A stretch of 64,000 nucleotides of DNA from Gorsachius magnificus. Lineage: Eukaryota > Chordata > Aves > Pelecaniformes > Ardeidae. The notes below the pieces were generated by a model, which was not told where the DNA came from, did no database searches, and was given only the letters and a program-made list of their open reading frames with translations. Positions 42,137 through 55,904 of this stretch are shown here, one piece after another. The stretch spans positions 122,513,988 to 122,577,987 of the forward strand of contig CM067082.1 in assembly GCA_034008185.1 (NCBI GenBank). Direction: 5' to 3'. The stretch's first letter is position 1; every line of letters begins with the position of its first letter. A program made the translations under genes and the position numbers.

Positions 42137-44659
42137 GAAGCATTAATATCAGCTTTAATAAGTATGTTACTCGATTACTTGGCATTGATTCTGCCGTGTT
42201 AGGTGGGTGCATTGCTGCCCAGCACACCTTTATGCTTCAGGCCAGCATGGAAAAGGAGGGAGAGGCTCCTTAGCATCAGAGCATTTCTGGTGGAGCCTGA
42301 GCGATGGAGCAGAAAAGCTCACAGCAGCTGTCTACAATGATGCAAACGTTTAAATCCAGACCCTTAATCAGAGCAGGCAGGTACTGTCAGTCACAAACAC
42401 ACGAATGTCAAGAATTTGTCACTTAGTTTCAGACTGTAATAATTTTCCTACTTTATTATCTGACTAGTTTCTCACCATCCCATTAGTTTGTCACCCTGAC
42501 TGTGACCAAGTAGCAACATTTTTATTACTTTCCTAATGGGTGCCCCTGTTCTAATTTTACTTTCATCCTTCTTGCGGCATAAGAGATCCTACAACTGGTA
42601 CTGGTTTTAATCACTCTCTTGGCGAATCCTTCTAAGCATAAGGAGCTTCAGTTATCAGTCCTAGCAGTGTTAGCTATAAAAGAAATAGAAAAAAAAATCC
42701 TTTGTTAATTTTAGTCAAAATTTTGCTCTGTGCTTTGAAAAAAATTAATTCATTAAAAGTGTATGGGCAGAAAGGAGAAAAAGAGAATGAATCTGCAGTG
42801 TCCAGATCTGGCATATTCTGAATCAAATGGCAGAAGATGAGCACACATCTGGGAACCCCCTTTTCTACACCTCACACGTTTATCACGTGGCTTGAACCAG
42901 CTCTCCTTTATGTCAGATACACAGTTACTACACCAGTGAAATCACCATATAAATACCTTATCATCATCATCATGTATCATGTATCTTATTAAGTATCGCG
43001 TATCTTTGGCCCTTTGGCAGGGCTCTGAAATAGTGCTGCTGAAGCTGCAGTTTATAGACCTGGGCACAGATCATGAGAGAGTGGCTCATGAAATCCTCCT
43101 AAACAGGTCTGTAGTGCATACATGCTTTCAAGCCTCGTCTCCCATTACATCCCCTTGCAAGGGAGATATAGATACATATACATATATACACACACACATA
43201 CTCGGGGATGGGAAGTCATTTATATCTCAACAGAGAAAGACCTTATGTTTGAGATACTGAAAAAGTAAAAAGCTTTGACATCGAGCCCCCCATTCACAGA
43301 TTCAGCTGGCTAAGCATGCAAGAAGTGATGTGACGCTGCAACTCACTTGCTTTCTGCAGCTCACCCCCTGGATTCATCTTGACAAGTGAAACAATCCACC
43401 GACTCTCCTTCTCCAAACCCCTACCCGAACTGCCCCCCTCTTGCTGGCGCTCTGCGTGTGCACAGCAGGCTCCCAGAGAAAAGCGATGGGCCCAGGTTTT
43501 CTCTTTTGACCGATACCCTTGCCCACCTACTTAGTGTCTTTCTCTCTACCATCTGGAGAAAAGAAAATAAATGTCAATTTATTTTAAAACCAGGAAGGTA
43601 CTGTTTTCCCTCCTTGATATACAGTTCAAAAAACAGCAGACCTTCGAAGTCCAGCGTTGCCTTCTTCTTTGAGGCGTGCCTAGATAGGATCCAGCTGCCT
43701 CTCCATCCTCCATGAGGGAGGCCATTTGCCCTGGCTCCGTAGCCTCAGTTCAGGAAAATCCACCCTTTGTTCTTCTGTGAGCATCTTTTCGTTATATCGA
43801 TGGATCTCAGTGCAAGGCCAGTTGGTAGCGGCCCCGTACAGATGGGTGTTAGGCACCTAAGTGCTTATTTTGAATCTGTGCCTTAATGCTTTCTTCCTCC
43901 TTCAGACGGTAGCTGGGGACCAGCTGAGGCCGTGGCTCAGCAGGGATTCCTCCTACCGGCACAGTCACCACGGCATGTGCCAAAGCAGAAGACCGCACAC
44001 ACATACAGAAACACACTCGGAGCCCAGGGCTAGTGGAAATAACAGCCGTGACCTGAGGAACACTTGCCTTCTTCCTGGAGATGGTGATAAATGCAAAGCC
44101 ATTGATCCTTCCGTATAAAAAAAAAAGGAGCCAACACCCAAAGCCAAAAGGCTACAACAAAAAACCCAGCAGGGCCACCAGCTGAAAGCCAAGGAAAAGA
44201 AGATTAAAAAAAAAAAAAAGAAATCCAAGAGAAAACCCTCTAAACAATCTCAACCAGAACAAAATATACTGAAATGCAGAAAATAATATAATTTGATGTA
44301 GGTAGCAGGAATGAGTCGGCTTTTTTTGGGAACTGGGAAGGGAAGAGGACGAAAGCCATTGCTTACTACACATGGCTAGCACTTATCAATAGAAAGGACT
44401 ACATCTCCATTTCTTTTTCAGTTGGAGCTGTCGCTTCCATGGTTGTGGCATCTGTGGGATCCAAGGATGTGATGTGATGAGAGGTTCTGACTTTTTGCAG
44501 GCAGGCTGTGTCTTGATGATCTTGATAGCCTGAAGTGCTGTGCTACACTGTGGGCTGCTAACTACCAAAGTAGAGGAAAATAGGAAAAACAGAACACTTG
44601 GTGCTTTCAAGGTCTGTTCGTCATATGTCTAAAGCTCTTGGAAGAAACAAATCTTTTTT
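42137..44659. other. Intergenic DNA
   Basis: No gene seen. It includes a TA/CA-type simple repeat at about 43165-43200 and several A runs near 44110-44220. Confidence 0.6.
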
Positions 44660-45637
44660 ATATTTGGTTTTGTATTGGATTTGCATGGCAAGGTTTTGGT
44701 AGCAGGGGAGCTACAGGGGTGGCTTCTGTGAGAAGCTGCCAGAAGCTTCCCCTATGTCCGATAGAGCCAATGCCAGCCGGCTCGCTCTGAGATGGACCTG
44801 CTGCTGGCCAAGGCCGAGCCCATCAGCGATGGTGGTAGAGCCTCTGGGATAACGTATTTAAGAAGAAAAGAAAACCCTGCGTAATTACAGCCGAAGACAA
44901 GTGAGGATACATTAGAGAAGCAGCCCTACAGCCCCTCAGGCCAGTGCAGCAGGAGGGCAGGAGGGGCTGCAGGCGCCGGAGCAGAGATTCCCCTCAGCCC
45001 CTGGGGCAGCCCATGGTGGGGCAGGCTGTGGAGGCCGGGGCCTGTGGCCCCATGGGCAGAGGAGCCCAGGCTGGAGCAGGTTTGCTGGCCAGGCTGGTGA
45101 CCCCGTGGGGACCCACGCTGGAGCAGTCTGCTCCTGAGGGACTGCACCCCGTGGGAAGGATGGACCCATGCTGGAGCAGTTCATGTAGGGCTGACTCCTG
45201 TGGGAGGGAACCCAAGCTGGAGCGGGGGCAGAGTGTGAGGAGTCCTCCCCCTGAGGAGGAAGGAGCGGCAGAGGCAGTATGTGATGAACTGACCCCAACC
45301 CCCATTCCCCGTCCCCCTGCACTGTTCAGGGGGAGGAGGGAGAGAAATCAGGAGTGAAGTTGAGCCCAGGAAGAAGGGAGGGGTGGGGGCAAGGTATTTT
45401 AAGATTTGGTTTTATTTCTCATTGCCCTACTCTGATTTGATTGGTAATAAATTAAGCTAATTTCCCTAGGTTGAGTCTGTTTTGCCTGTGATGGTAATTG
45501 GAGAATGATCTCTCCCTGTCCTTATCTCAACCCCTGAGCTTTTCATTATATTTTCTGTCCCTATCCAGCTGAGGAGGGGGAAGTGATAGAGCAGCTTTGG
45601 TGGGCACCTGGCATCCAGCCAGGGTCAACCCACCACA
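44660..45637 (+). mobile_element. Avian ERV solo LTR (about 980 bp)
   Basis: Recognised as a solo LTR type common in birds, ending GGCATCCAGCCAGGGTCAAC then CCACCACA. It has a TATA-like TATTTAAG at 44855, an AATAAA at 45446-45451, and between them diverged tandem units of about 46-53 bp with a GCTGGAGC core (about 45070, 45118, 45171, 45217). The left end is uncertain. No internal retroviral genes remain. Overlapping open frames on both strands come from the tandem units and are not genes. Confidence 0.85.
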
Positions 45638-46586
45638 GGTTTCTTTTTACTTATTGATGCAATGGTACGCCAGGAACAATTTGTCACTGAGGCTGTAGAA
45701 ACGCAGGATGGAAAGGCAAGACAGTGGATTTGCTGGAACAAGAAGAGTTACATAGCTCTGAAACTTGCTTCAGTCTTAAATGATTTAGAAATTTTAGGAG
45801 TTTAGCTTGGGCTGGAGATTTCAATTGGAATGTGGGCTTTTCTCTTAGGCAGAGGCCTATGCCAGGTCAAAAGATTGATTCTTAGGCATTTAGGAATCTA
45901 CATCTGTCAGAAAATATTTTGTTATGCCTGGAAAAAAAAAATCAGCTCTGAGGTTTCTTACTCAAGCTGCATTTATATTATTGCTAGTTGCCTGAGCAAT
46001 TTTTGAAACCTACTTCAGTGCCTATTGGTGCTTACAATTTTTTGCAACTGTATCTTTAAAACATTTTAAAGGTTCTTAAGTCTCTTTCTGCCTCTTTTTA
46101 AATCTGTACCACTCATGGATCTCTCATAATGGGTTGTTATGTGCCAGCAATGCACTGTACCCAGCCAGCCTTGCTTTGGGATGCTTCCAAAGAAAGGGTG
46201 GAAAAGGCCGTATTGATCTAGATTAGCACAACAGGCGCCACCTTTGCAACGACTGGATCTTCTTTGGTCTTCTAGACCAAATGTATATTGAAGCTGTACG
46301 TGTATCATACTGCCTTTTCTCTTGGAAGCTGTTTGCATATAGAGGCATTGCTAAACTGCTAATGCTATGTTTGCCTGGACACCGTTTGGGTAGCATCTCT
46401 TTTTTCTGTTTTGTTGATGTTTTCAGTGTCAGTATTGGCCTCTTTCAAGCATCTGCTTGTCTTCTCCCATGGCATCCTTTATGGTCAGGATGACTTACAC
46501 AAAACAATTCACCATTGCCAGATTGAAAAGGGTTTGCAAAACATCTTGCACCAATTCCTCCAAGTGATGAGCATGTTGGAAAGCAC
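45638..46586. other. Intergenic DNA
   Basis: Nothing recognisable apart from chance open frames. Confidence 0.5.
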
Positions 46587-46822
46587 CAGCTATGCATGCC
46601 TAAATAAAAAGCTAAACCCCCTTATATCTGCTGGTATCTTGCATCTCATATTTCTTTTTAAAACCCTTAATATGGTTGCTGTTGCTAAAATACCAACAAG
46701 GATGATAACAATAGCAATAGCAGTAATACCTGAAGAGCCGGCAAAGCACACAGGGTCTGCTGATGACAGAGGCCGCTCCCTGCATTTTTGTGCCAATGTT
46801 ATGTTGGCTGAATCACTCTCTT
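46587..46822 (-). CDS. Possible exon of an unknown single-pass membrane protein
   Basis: A minus-strand frame reads from an acceptor-like TATGCAGAG (near 46823) through an acidic segment with an N-glycosylation sequon (ANIT), a Cys-containing spacer, a hydrophobic helix (GITAIAIVIILVGILATATI) and a basic stop-transfer (LRVLKRNMRCK), ending at a stop near 46587. The order of features is that of a type I membrane protein C-terminus. No homologue is recognised. The plus strand is also open over this stretch, so it may be chance. Confidence 0.25.
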
Positions 46823-48083
46823 CTGTCTCTGCATATTGAACCCACAGAATTAATAGAGTAAAAGTTATTTGTTGAGTATAAAATTGATTCTGAATCCCAT
46901 AATTAAATTAGAACCACCACTTTCTTAAGCACTTTCAAAGTCCTTTCCCTTCTTTAAAGGCTTAAAGCAAGAAAATGTTAGAGAGAACTCGACACAATTT
47001 TGAACCTAGACTTTTTTTTTGGTCACCTGGTAGGGGATGTTTTTAAATGTCTGAACAGCACAGCTCGTCACAGGAGGCAATGAAAAAAGTAACCATCCCT
47101 CGTGGGTCAGTGGGTCCGTGCAGGGGGTAGAGACACCTGCTGGGTAACCCACCGAGGTGTTGCCATATTCATGGCCGAAAGAAGCTGGCAGAGCAGGAGG
47201 TGTGAATTGCTGGCAACTCATATCCCTCACATCACTTTGTTCGGGACTGAATGAGATCTGTCAGTCATTTTCTGGAGTAGGGTCTCATGGCCAAGATAAG
47301 GACCTTGCTCCTGACCTCACTTCCCTCCTCCCACAGTGTCAAATGTGACCTGCCTGATGGAAGAGTTCATTTAATAATTTAATAATGGTTCTTTCTTCTG
47401 TGCCATATCTGCTCCTCAGGTCATTCTAGATAATACCAGGATGTTCTTGACTTCATTTTAAATAATACTTTTTTTTTTTAATCTACTCGTAGATGAGGAG
47501 AAAGGCATGAGATAATGTCTCCTTAAATCACAGCCCTGGGTAATTACAGCTAGGTTAAGCACTGAAGGCCAGGAATCAAACCCAGACTGTTCAACTGCTG
47601 TAACTAAAAAATAATACTCCCTAAGATTCAGGGTGTTATAGTGCCATCTTTGTAATGAAAAGTATTATTTTTCTGGCAGGGCACCCTTCAGCTAGGTTAA
47701 TGACACTTTTGATTCTCTTGTCCCTGCTGCGGCACCTGCATTTCTGCACAGTGAGAACTCGGTTACTCCCTGCATTTTGGTGTGTGTGCTTTGGCTCTCT
47801 GCTGCTGAACTTTAATGGGAAAGCATCACAAAAATGACCAGTAAAAACATTGCTGCCTTCCTTTGGGGTGAGATGTCTGACTCAGGAACAAGGGAGTTGT
47901 AGTCACTGCCTGTCTGCAACTAAAAGTTTCTGCAGCCTGAAATAGGTAAAGGCTTCCTAGATGGAATGAATATGATCAGTAATTCCACAGGATCATGTCT
48001 GCATTGTGCCCCAGTGCAGGCCCAAAGGTGCCATCTACTTCTTCAGCTTTGTGCTGCTCTAACTATGCAAAGCAGAAGGCAAA

Positions 48084-48632
48084 TTGGAGGGAATCGTATG
48101 GAATATCTGTGTTATAATGGCTCTCTTTTTTAGGCACAAGCGGGACTTCTCACTGCCCTGCGCACTTCTACCCGTCAGCATCACCTTCAGATGCATCATG
48201 AATAAGACAGCTACTCTACACTGGAGACCAAACTGGTGGCTGAAGTCCTGTGAAGGGAAACCAGAGGGTCTGGTATCAACTTTTTTCTCCTATTTCTTAA
48301 TCTTAATTACCATGGCTTTAATGCAGCCCAACACCTGGGCTATTTCCTTCAGGACAGTCCTGGCCGCAGCTGTATTTGCTGTCTTGGACTCTATCAGACT
48401 GTTTTCACAACAGTCAGCAACCAGCTACCTGTCCAAAGAAGAAATTTCTCCCACACCATTTGCTTGTGTATTAACCTTTTGGTCCCCTTATTCTTTATTT
48501 TTTAAATGTACAAAAAGGCTGAAGAAATGTTGGGTTTTGAAGAGGAAAAGGAAGGACCACGGGTGCGGAATGGGAAAGGGTAAGCATGATGGAGAAACAG
48601 TCCTGAACGATCAAGCAGCTAAAGAGGTGTAG
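48084..48632 (+). other. Unexplained 182-codon open frame
   Basis: Longest frame in the AT-rich right half of the window. It has mixed hydrophobic segments (around residues 85-110) and a very basic C-terminus (KRLKKCWVLKRKRK). No family recognised, no promoter or splice structure evident. It is more likely fortuitous than a gene. Confidence 0.12.
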
Positions 48633-51600
48633 TTGGTCTGTACTTGGCACTGACATAGCTAGCTGTTATTTATCTTTCGTATTCATCATGAAATATCTTT
48701 CATGACATCATTCGCAAGAGTGATACAAAGCTGTTGGCTAAAGCATACATTCACAGTCACGCTTACCAAAAATACTGAGATTATGCTTGTAGCCAAGTAT
48801 TTCTGAAACAGTCCAAGTGGCTCTTCAATGCTTCAGTAAGTTCTTTTCTTTCCAGAAGATCTTTGTCTTTCACGTCAGCTCTGTTTACCATCTCATGCCA
48901 TATATTGCTTTTTACAAACTTCCCAAAATATTGTAAGACTAGAGTTTAAGCATTACAGTGACATGAACCAAAAATTCAGACTTCCTATATCAACAGCAAA
49001 AAGTAAAATCTTAGGTTTAGTTGTAATAGGAGATGATACCAGCCACCAGATTTTTGGTTCCTTGCAACCAACACCACAAGGCTCGGTTTTATTGGCGGTA
49101 GACAACTCTGTCTTCTCTTATTCATGCTGGGTGCCTAGTATTTCTAAAAAAACCATAGTTCTAGAATAATATTCTAGGAGACCAAACATGCTATGGGTTA
49201 TGGAGCATATTCTCTGAAGCCCTAATGGGAGAGGAGGCTGCGTGCCCTTGTCTTGTCTAGCTGCAGTAGCCAAATGGGAACCAAAACACTCCAGTGGGCG
49301 TCAACTTCATTATTTGCATTCGCTTTTTTCTTTAGACTTTTGAAGCTGCTCCACAGCAATCCCCTTATTTAGCAACTACATACTTCTGGTTTTTCCTTGA
49401 CTACAAAGATCTGTAACTTCTTGACTCTTTTTTCCAGTGTTATTCTCATTTTCTTGGCAAACTTGTAGAAGGAAATTAGGAAAAGGTTATGAAGAAATCA
49501 GAAGTTGCATTGTGACTCACTCAATGGAAGCAAGATGTCTGATTCTAGTAATCTGTTCTGACAAATTAAAATTTATTTTAATAACGAAATTATTCAAGAT
49601 GGATAATAAGGTTATTTCAGGAAGATTTGCCACTTGTCTAGAACCCAGGCAATAGAGAAAAGCCAATGTACCGAAAAACCTAGGTTGCCAAGTTCAAAAC
49701 CAACCTTTAATTTTATGCCTCAACTGGATGTGCATTTTTGCAAGAATGATTACATTTAGAGAATAGCTATTAGCATGGAGGTCTCTAACTGAGGTCCAGC
49801 TCTGAGGTCAGAAATCAAATGTGTGTTTTCCACACAGAATGGCTAAACATCTAAATTGGTTGCATCTGCCATTACCTGTAATTTTGTGTCTGCAATTCAC
49901 AATAAGGAGCTTTCCACCCTCATTTCAAAATTTGGTTCACACCACTCATTTATTAGAACCTTCTCTTTTGAGTATTCAGCTGCACATAATGACACCAAAA
50001 ACTAAGGCTAGACATGCATGACTAGTTGATGATACCAGAATAGTACATCAAAGAAAGTGTCCTGTAGATGACTGGTCAATAAATCTGCTTGACAATTTAA
50101 TTGGTATAATTGATAAAATCCATATAACTACTAGGGAGGAAATTAAATTACCTTATACAAATCAGATTGGGATTTAGATTAAAATTTTATGGGTCAATTC
50201 TGTTTCATGCAAATTATGTTATGGAAGACCCCCTGGTTTGGAACACATACATTAAGGTTTCTCATAAAAAGTGTATTAATTCATGTATAATGGCATAGCG
50301 TAGTATCCCTACGCACGGTGTGCATAAGTTTCCCATTTGGTCTTCAAATCTCCATGTCTGTATGCACGGAAATCCCACAACAACTGCAAGCTGTTTTATC
50401 CTTACATGATCAGACGGTGCCTTAAGAGGCACGAGAGGTTGCAGGAATGCTCTGATGTCGGCGGTGTTAAAGCACCGTTCACCTGTGTTATTCACGAAGG
50501 CCTTTTAGTGTATTAATGGTGAGCTTTAGGACTGGTGAGCCAGTCCTGAACTAAAGGAGAAGAAGGCTGGAACTGCTGAATGGAGGTCTGCGGCTTGCGT
50601 TATACAGGTAGGGAGATTAAATAATTACAACAGCTTCTTCCAGCCTTAAAACCCAGGAAAGGAAATACTTTTTTTTTTTTGTTTTGCTTTCCAAGCTTGA
50701 TGGAGAGCAAAGGAAGAGCTTGTTCTTTCTGGTATGTAGTAGAAGAGTGGAAGGATTTTTGCTGATCCTGTTGTTTCTGTGATGATGCATCTGGACCTTC
50801 TCAGGTCCTGAGGGAGAGGCACGATTGCTTCTGCCAAGTCTCAGAAATCCCTACATATTTCTGATACAGGAGAGATTAATGGAGGAAGATCAGTAATCCT
50901 GGCATGCAGCCTTGGGAGTGCTTGAACACACATTCAAAGGAAAGCAGAAACAGAGGAAAACTGCTCTTAAATGGGAGGGATGGACAAAGCCTGGAGGCTG
51001 CTCCAGTCCCACAGCCTGGGTACTGCAGTCGCTGAGAGGGGAAGGTGCTTTTCATGGGAAGATAACACCACCTACCCTTCGTCAAGGAAAAGAAATGGTC
51101 GGAGGCCTGCTCCTTGCGCTTACATGACTGCATACCAGCTGTACGGTAATATTGTAATAAAAGCTGCTTGGGCAATCATTGTTATGCTGGTGCTGTTTAG
51201 CAGCTTGCTTCCAATATTGCATTACAAAAATTACATATTTCATGTAATCAGGTCTGTCTCCTACTTAATCATCCTACTCTACGTATAAATCTTTAAAATG
51301 GACAGGTCTATAAATCACATGCATTTTTCATTTACTGTTTATTCTAAGCCAGGCAGTTTCTTATTTAAATTGCCATATGAATAAATCTAATAATCCTTAT
51401 TCACTTACATCATCTCAAACTTTAAATCTAGTTCTGACTGAGGTCATAAGTGAAATCAGTATTAAGGGCAAAACTAGCAGCTGTAACGACTATAATAGCT
51501 CACCAAATTATGTTAAGGGGCTGAAATAACATTAAAAATGAGGAAGAATTGAATTACATTATTAAAGCATGCTATGCTGAATCAGGCAAACATTTAGCCT

Positions 51601-52400
51601 AACCAGAGATCCTGAATGTGCATGTACTGAGTTTATCATCACACTAGTCCATATGCCCTGGATAAATGAGGAGTAAAGACACTTCCCCAGATATGTCTAT
51701 TTATAAATTGCATTTGTATATGGTATTATACAGATTTTTATAATGCAATAGCTAAATTCTAAACAACTGTCCTCATAGCTAGGGCCAGAAATACACTCCC
51801 TGGTCTAGAATGGGCAGTTTTGATGGTCTTTTATTGTGTGTCATTCTGATCCTTTTAATCAGCAATACAGGAGATCTCATGGAAGAGCTATCAAAATTAT
51901 TCCTCCCTCTTCCTGAAAAACCCTACAAATCCCACTTTGCCATGAAAGAAAGTGATAGGAGGACTGACTCAGGCACTCCATCTGTCTAAGAAACAACTTA
52001 GAATTTCTATGAAAATTCACACACAAAAGGAAGTGAAAGATTTCTTTGGCGGTGCAGGCAGCAGCTATATGTCACAGAGGAGGGTCTGAAAACCTTCAGC
52101 ATCACTCCCAGGCGGCGCTGGATTTCAGAAGCTTCGCTTACAGCAGTTGCCCAGGTGTCGCAGCGCTTGCCTCCACATGAAGCTTCCTGCATCAGGTTCT
52201 GCAAGCAAGTTTCCCTCCAGAGCTCGGAGAGGAGAAAGGTGTGCTTCACATTCTCACTGCTGTTTTTAATAGTAAGTGGACTTTCAGCTATTGTTGTTTA
52301 GCGTTTGGATCGCTGCAGCCTATAAACAGGAACTACATCATTCATTACATCTGCTTATTTCCAGTGCTGATGGAAGGAGCCTAAGGAGCAGTGCAGGAGC
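48633..52400. other. Intergenic DNA
   Basis: AT-rich sequence without recognised genes or repeats. Confidence 0.6.
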
Positions 52401-52479
52401 TTTTCTCTGCTGAGCCCTTCCAGCTTCTGGCAATGCACAGCATAGGGTCTTCCCTTGCCAGAGGTTGTGTCTGGGCCAT

Positions 52480-52870
52480 CATGTTTATCATCTGTCCCTG
52501 GGTCTATTTCCTATGAATTCATCAAATTCCCTTTTGAACCCATTTGCACTTTAGATCTCCACCATGTCCTCATGCGCTGCTTGGGGCAGTCTGCTATCTG
52601 ATCATTTTATTAATTGTCCCTGTTATCATGTGATCTGTGTTATGAAAAACAGTAAAAAAAAAAAAATTCCTTATTTGCTTTTGCCGTGCTGGCCATAATC
52701 CTACAGACCTCTCTCGGTCCAACCCTTCCTGTGAACTAGTCCATAGCTTGGATCCACCCTCTTGCCTGTTTCCACACCTTTCTGCACACAGTACCAGCAG
52801 TTTATGCAGTTGCATATTGATGCTCTGTTCTGATTTGATTTCCAAGACAGCGTAACATTTTATTTACCAT
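52480..52870 (-). mobile_element. Possible ancient LINE (CR1/L3-like) remnant
   Basis: The plus-strand phrasing GAATTCATCAAATTCCCTTT followed by TGAACCC and a CTCCACCATGTCCT block resembles the reversed 3' part of old amniote CR1-related LINEs. It is strongly diverged and the boundaries are a guess. Confidence 0.3.
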
Positions 52871-55847
52871 TTTATTCAGGAACAAAAGGCTGCCAACACA
52901 CAGGCTCCACTATACTGGGCTCTCTACAAACATAATAAATAACACATACGACAGGCTGTGCCCCGTGGAGGTCCTGGTATAGGGTATAAGGAACAAGAAG
53001 TTTTAAGAGAGACAGCCCAGCAGGTTGCAAGCTGCAATCAGGTGGCTTCAGGAGGAACAGAAATAAACATCTTGGGATATACACAAATCTTAACTACCTG
53101 GTAGTAGGCACTGCTGCTTTTTATGTGCCTTTATTGGCCAGGTTATACTTCATTTCTAACAGAAGAGGTGACTACCAAGAAGGGACCGGGAGGATTTTTA
53201 TGTGGCTGCGTTACAGTTTCAGCATAGCCAAAGCATACAGGACAGAGTGAGGAAAGTGGAGGGAAAGAGAGCCACACTTTTCTCTAACTCAGTGCAAGAG
53301 AGTCCCTGATCTTAACATCTAATGAACTGAATATGCATCCCTCTCAAAATGTATCAGCCTGTGAGCATCGTGTTTGAGTTTGTAAGGTGCTCGGTGTTTT
53401 CTGAGAAAGTAAGCACACTTGGCTATAGCAAACATTACATGCTTACAATTACAAAATTACAAAATGCTTACAAGCATTTGCCACGCCGCTGGTTTGGGAA
53501 TATCTGCGTGAGGGCTACGTTTCTCAGCAGTCTGTTCGGCATTCATGAGCCAGACAGGCGGGAGAAGGTGCTGGTGGGATGGTTAGGAGGTGCCTGGGCT
53601 TAGCAGGGCCCGGGACAGGGAGGGGAGAAGCAAAGCCCCAGCTCCCCAGCTGCCCTTGGCACTGCCCGCATCAGGGCTGCTGGAGCTGAGGCGAAGCCTG
53701 AGCATCCCCAGCCAACCATTACTGCTGTAGATTTCCCCAATTCTCTGCAGTTCATTAGGACAAAGCCAGCTCAGTTTGCTTTTATGCATCCTTTTGTAGG
53801 CTTTTCCAGAAACAGGCTAATTGGCACAAGTGACCAAGAACTGCTGCAAATTGCTTTTCTTTTTTCTCACTGTAATTCAGAAAATTCAGCAAGCAAACAC
53901 ACATACACACATGTAAATAAGGTCAGGATAATGCACTGGAAAACACTCCTGGCTCTTTTATTTTGCCAGCTGTAATTATTTTTTATTCTTTATAAAACTA
54001 AACAGTACAATAAAATTTCATAGTCAGTATGCAGTACCTGCACCTTTGGGTGCTCCCTGAGGTCCAGGACCATGGGAGGTCCCCAGGCGTGGCAGGGCAG
54101 GACCTCATGGGCAGGACCTCTCCCACCACCCCAGCCGGGGAGCTGGAGAGCCTGGGGCAGCCCCAGCCCTGGGCATAGACACCTCCTTGGGGACAGCTGG
54201 GGGACCCTGGGGTGGTGACAGGGTTCAGCACTGGCACAGCAGTGCGGGGAATTCCTGAAACACGGCAGAACCCAAACCGAGTTCAAACCATAGGTGTTCA
54301 AACCAGTGCTGACCACTGCAGGATGTGATACCTTGTAATATATTTTGTAAAATAATTTTTAGCAATATGGGCCTTTCTGCTGTTACCCAATGTCTTATCT
54401 TCACTGGGAGGCGGATCATCTGCCATCTTTCAGTGACGGTGACCGAAGTTGCAACTATTGGAGCACGGATTGGTGAGATCTGGTATGGCATGACATCTTC
54501 CAGCAGGTAGAAAACAGTAACTTTTCTGTTAGGCAGATTAATATATGTGCTAAGCCTCTACCTTAATTTAGCATTAAATAGTTGTCATAATTTTGTTCGG
54601 TTTAGCCATATCATTATAACTATATTCTCTTACATTTTAAATACATATCTACAAATTAGCAATGAGAGACCTGCGACCATTTCATACTAAGTCCCTGTGG
54701 AGAGCGCCAAATCCTTCTAGATTTTAAATGTACCTGATGAGCAAAACCACATCTGTGTGTACTAACAAGATGCAGTAAACAATGTTTTTCTCTACTTGGT
54801 AAAATCCAACTGGTTTTAAATTGGAATTAAAATCATATCAGGCCTTTGTGCTTTCATTATCTCTCCTATGACTTTAATATTTTCTGTGACTTTGCAAATG
54901 CCAACAGCTGTCAAAAATAAATGAGGCACATTTGAGTTGCTGCCCTTCACTGCAAGTGATCTCCAAGCGATTTAACTAACAGAGGTCTTCATGATCCCCC
55001 TATGTCACCTGCCTATTCCTTCAGTACATGCAATACTTACACATCCAAAGATGCTGCTCTGGGGATGTCAGATCCTGTTTCTCCCTGCAGACAAGCTTTA
55101 AAACAAAATGCATCACATTGCCCCTATTCTGAGCCGGCCCTGCCCTTCAAGAACAGAGGGAACTTTTGTGGACAAGTATCCGCTGTTTCAGTAATAACTT
55201 CTTTTTAATGACGGAGTTGGAGAAGAAGTGGTGGCTTTGGGGGGCAGGCATGGGACAAGAAGCCTGTGGGGGAAAAAAAAATCCCTTTTTGCATCTAAGT
55301 GTGCTTGTAAAGATTGGTGGTGGGAGCTCCATGAGCAGAGTGGGTTAACCTCTCCTTTTCTTCCAGCTGCCAAAGGGAAAAAAATAACTCAAAGACTGCT
55401 GGTAGTTGCAGTCCGAGATTACGCCAGCCTTTAGCAGAAGAATCTGGCAAAAATCCCTTCTGGAAAGGGCACGGTGTTTATATGGAGCTTTCTCTGCACA
55501 CGGGAACCTTTGAGGAAATCCGAAGTGCTAACTCCTGTCCCAAAATGCTCACAAGCATTTTGCTTGTCAGCAAAACCCAGAGCTGCTCTTGGACCCATGT
55601 CCCAGGGGTGAAGCCTTCTCTGTTTCCTTTCATACTCATTTAACCCATAATCTTAGGAGCAGGGTCTGCTCTAAGTTAGGGATATTGCCTTGACTCCCCT
55701 CCTCCTGCTGGGTACGGGGATGTCACATCTGCAGTCCCTGTCTTGGAGCCATGTCATGCACTGCCATCCTCTTGACACCCTGAGCCTGAAATCTCCATAG
55801 AGTACGTGCCTGTAATTATTTTTTTTTCAGGGAACCGTAAGGACTGC

Positions 55848-55904
55848 CTTTTTTTCCTTCTTTTCTTTTCTTTTTTTCTTTTCTTTTTTTTTTTTTCTCT
55901 TTTA
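55848..55904 (+). repeat. Polypyrimidine (T/C) tract
   Basis: About 57 bases of T with scattered C, ending TTTTAG. On the minus strand it is a purine tract that produces a spurious Lys/Arg-rich frame. Confidence 0.9.

Noticed and set aside
44926..45357. Open frames of 103-137 codons
   Set aside because: They are generated by the tandem units of the solo LTR.
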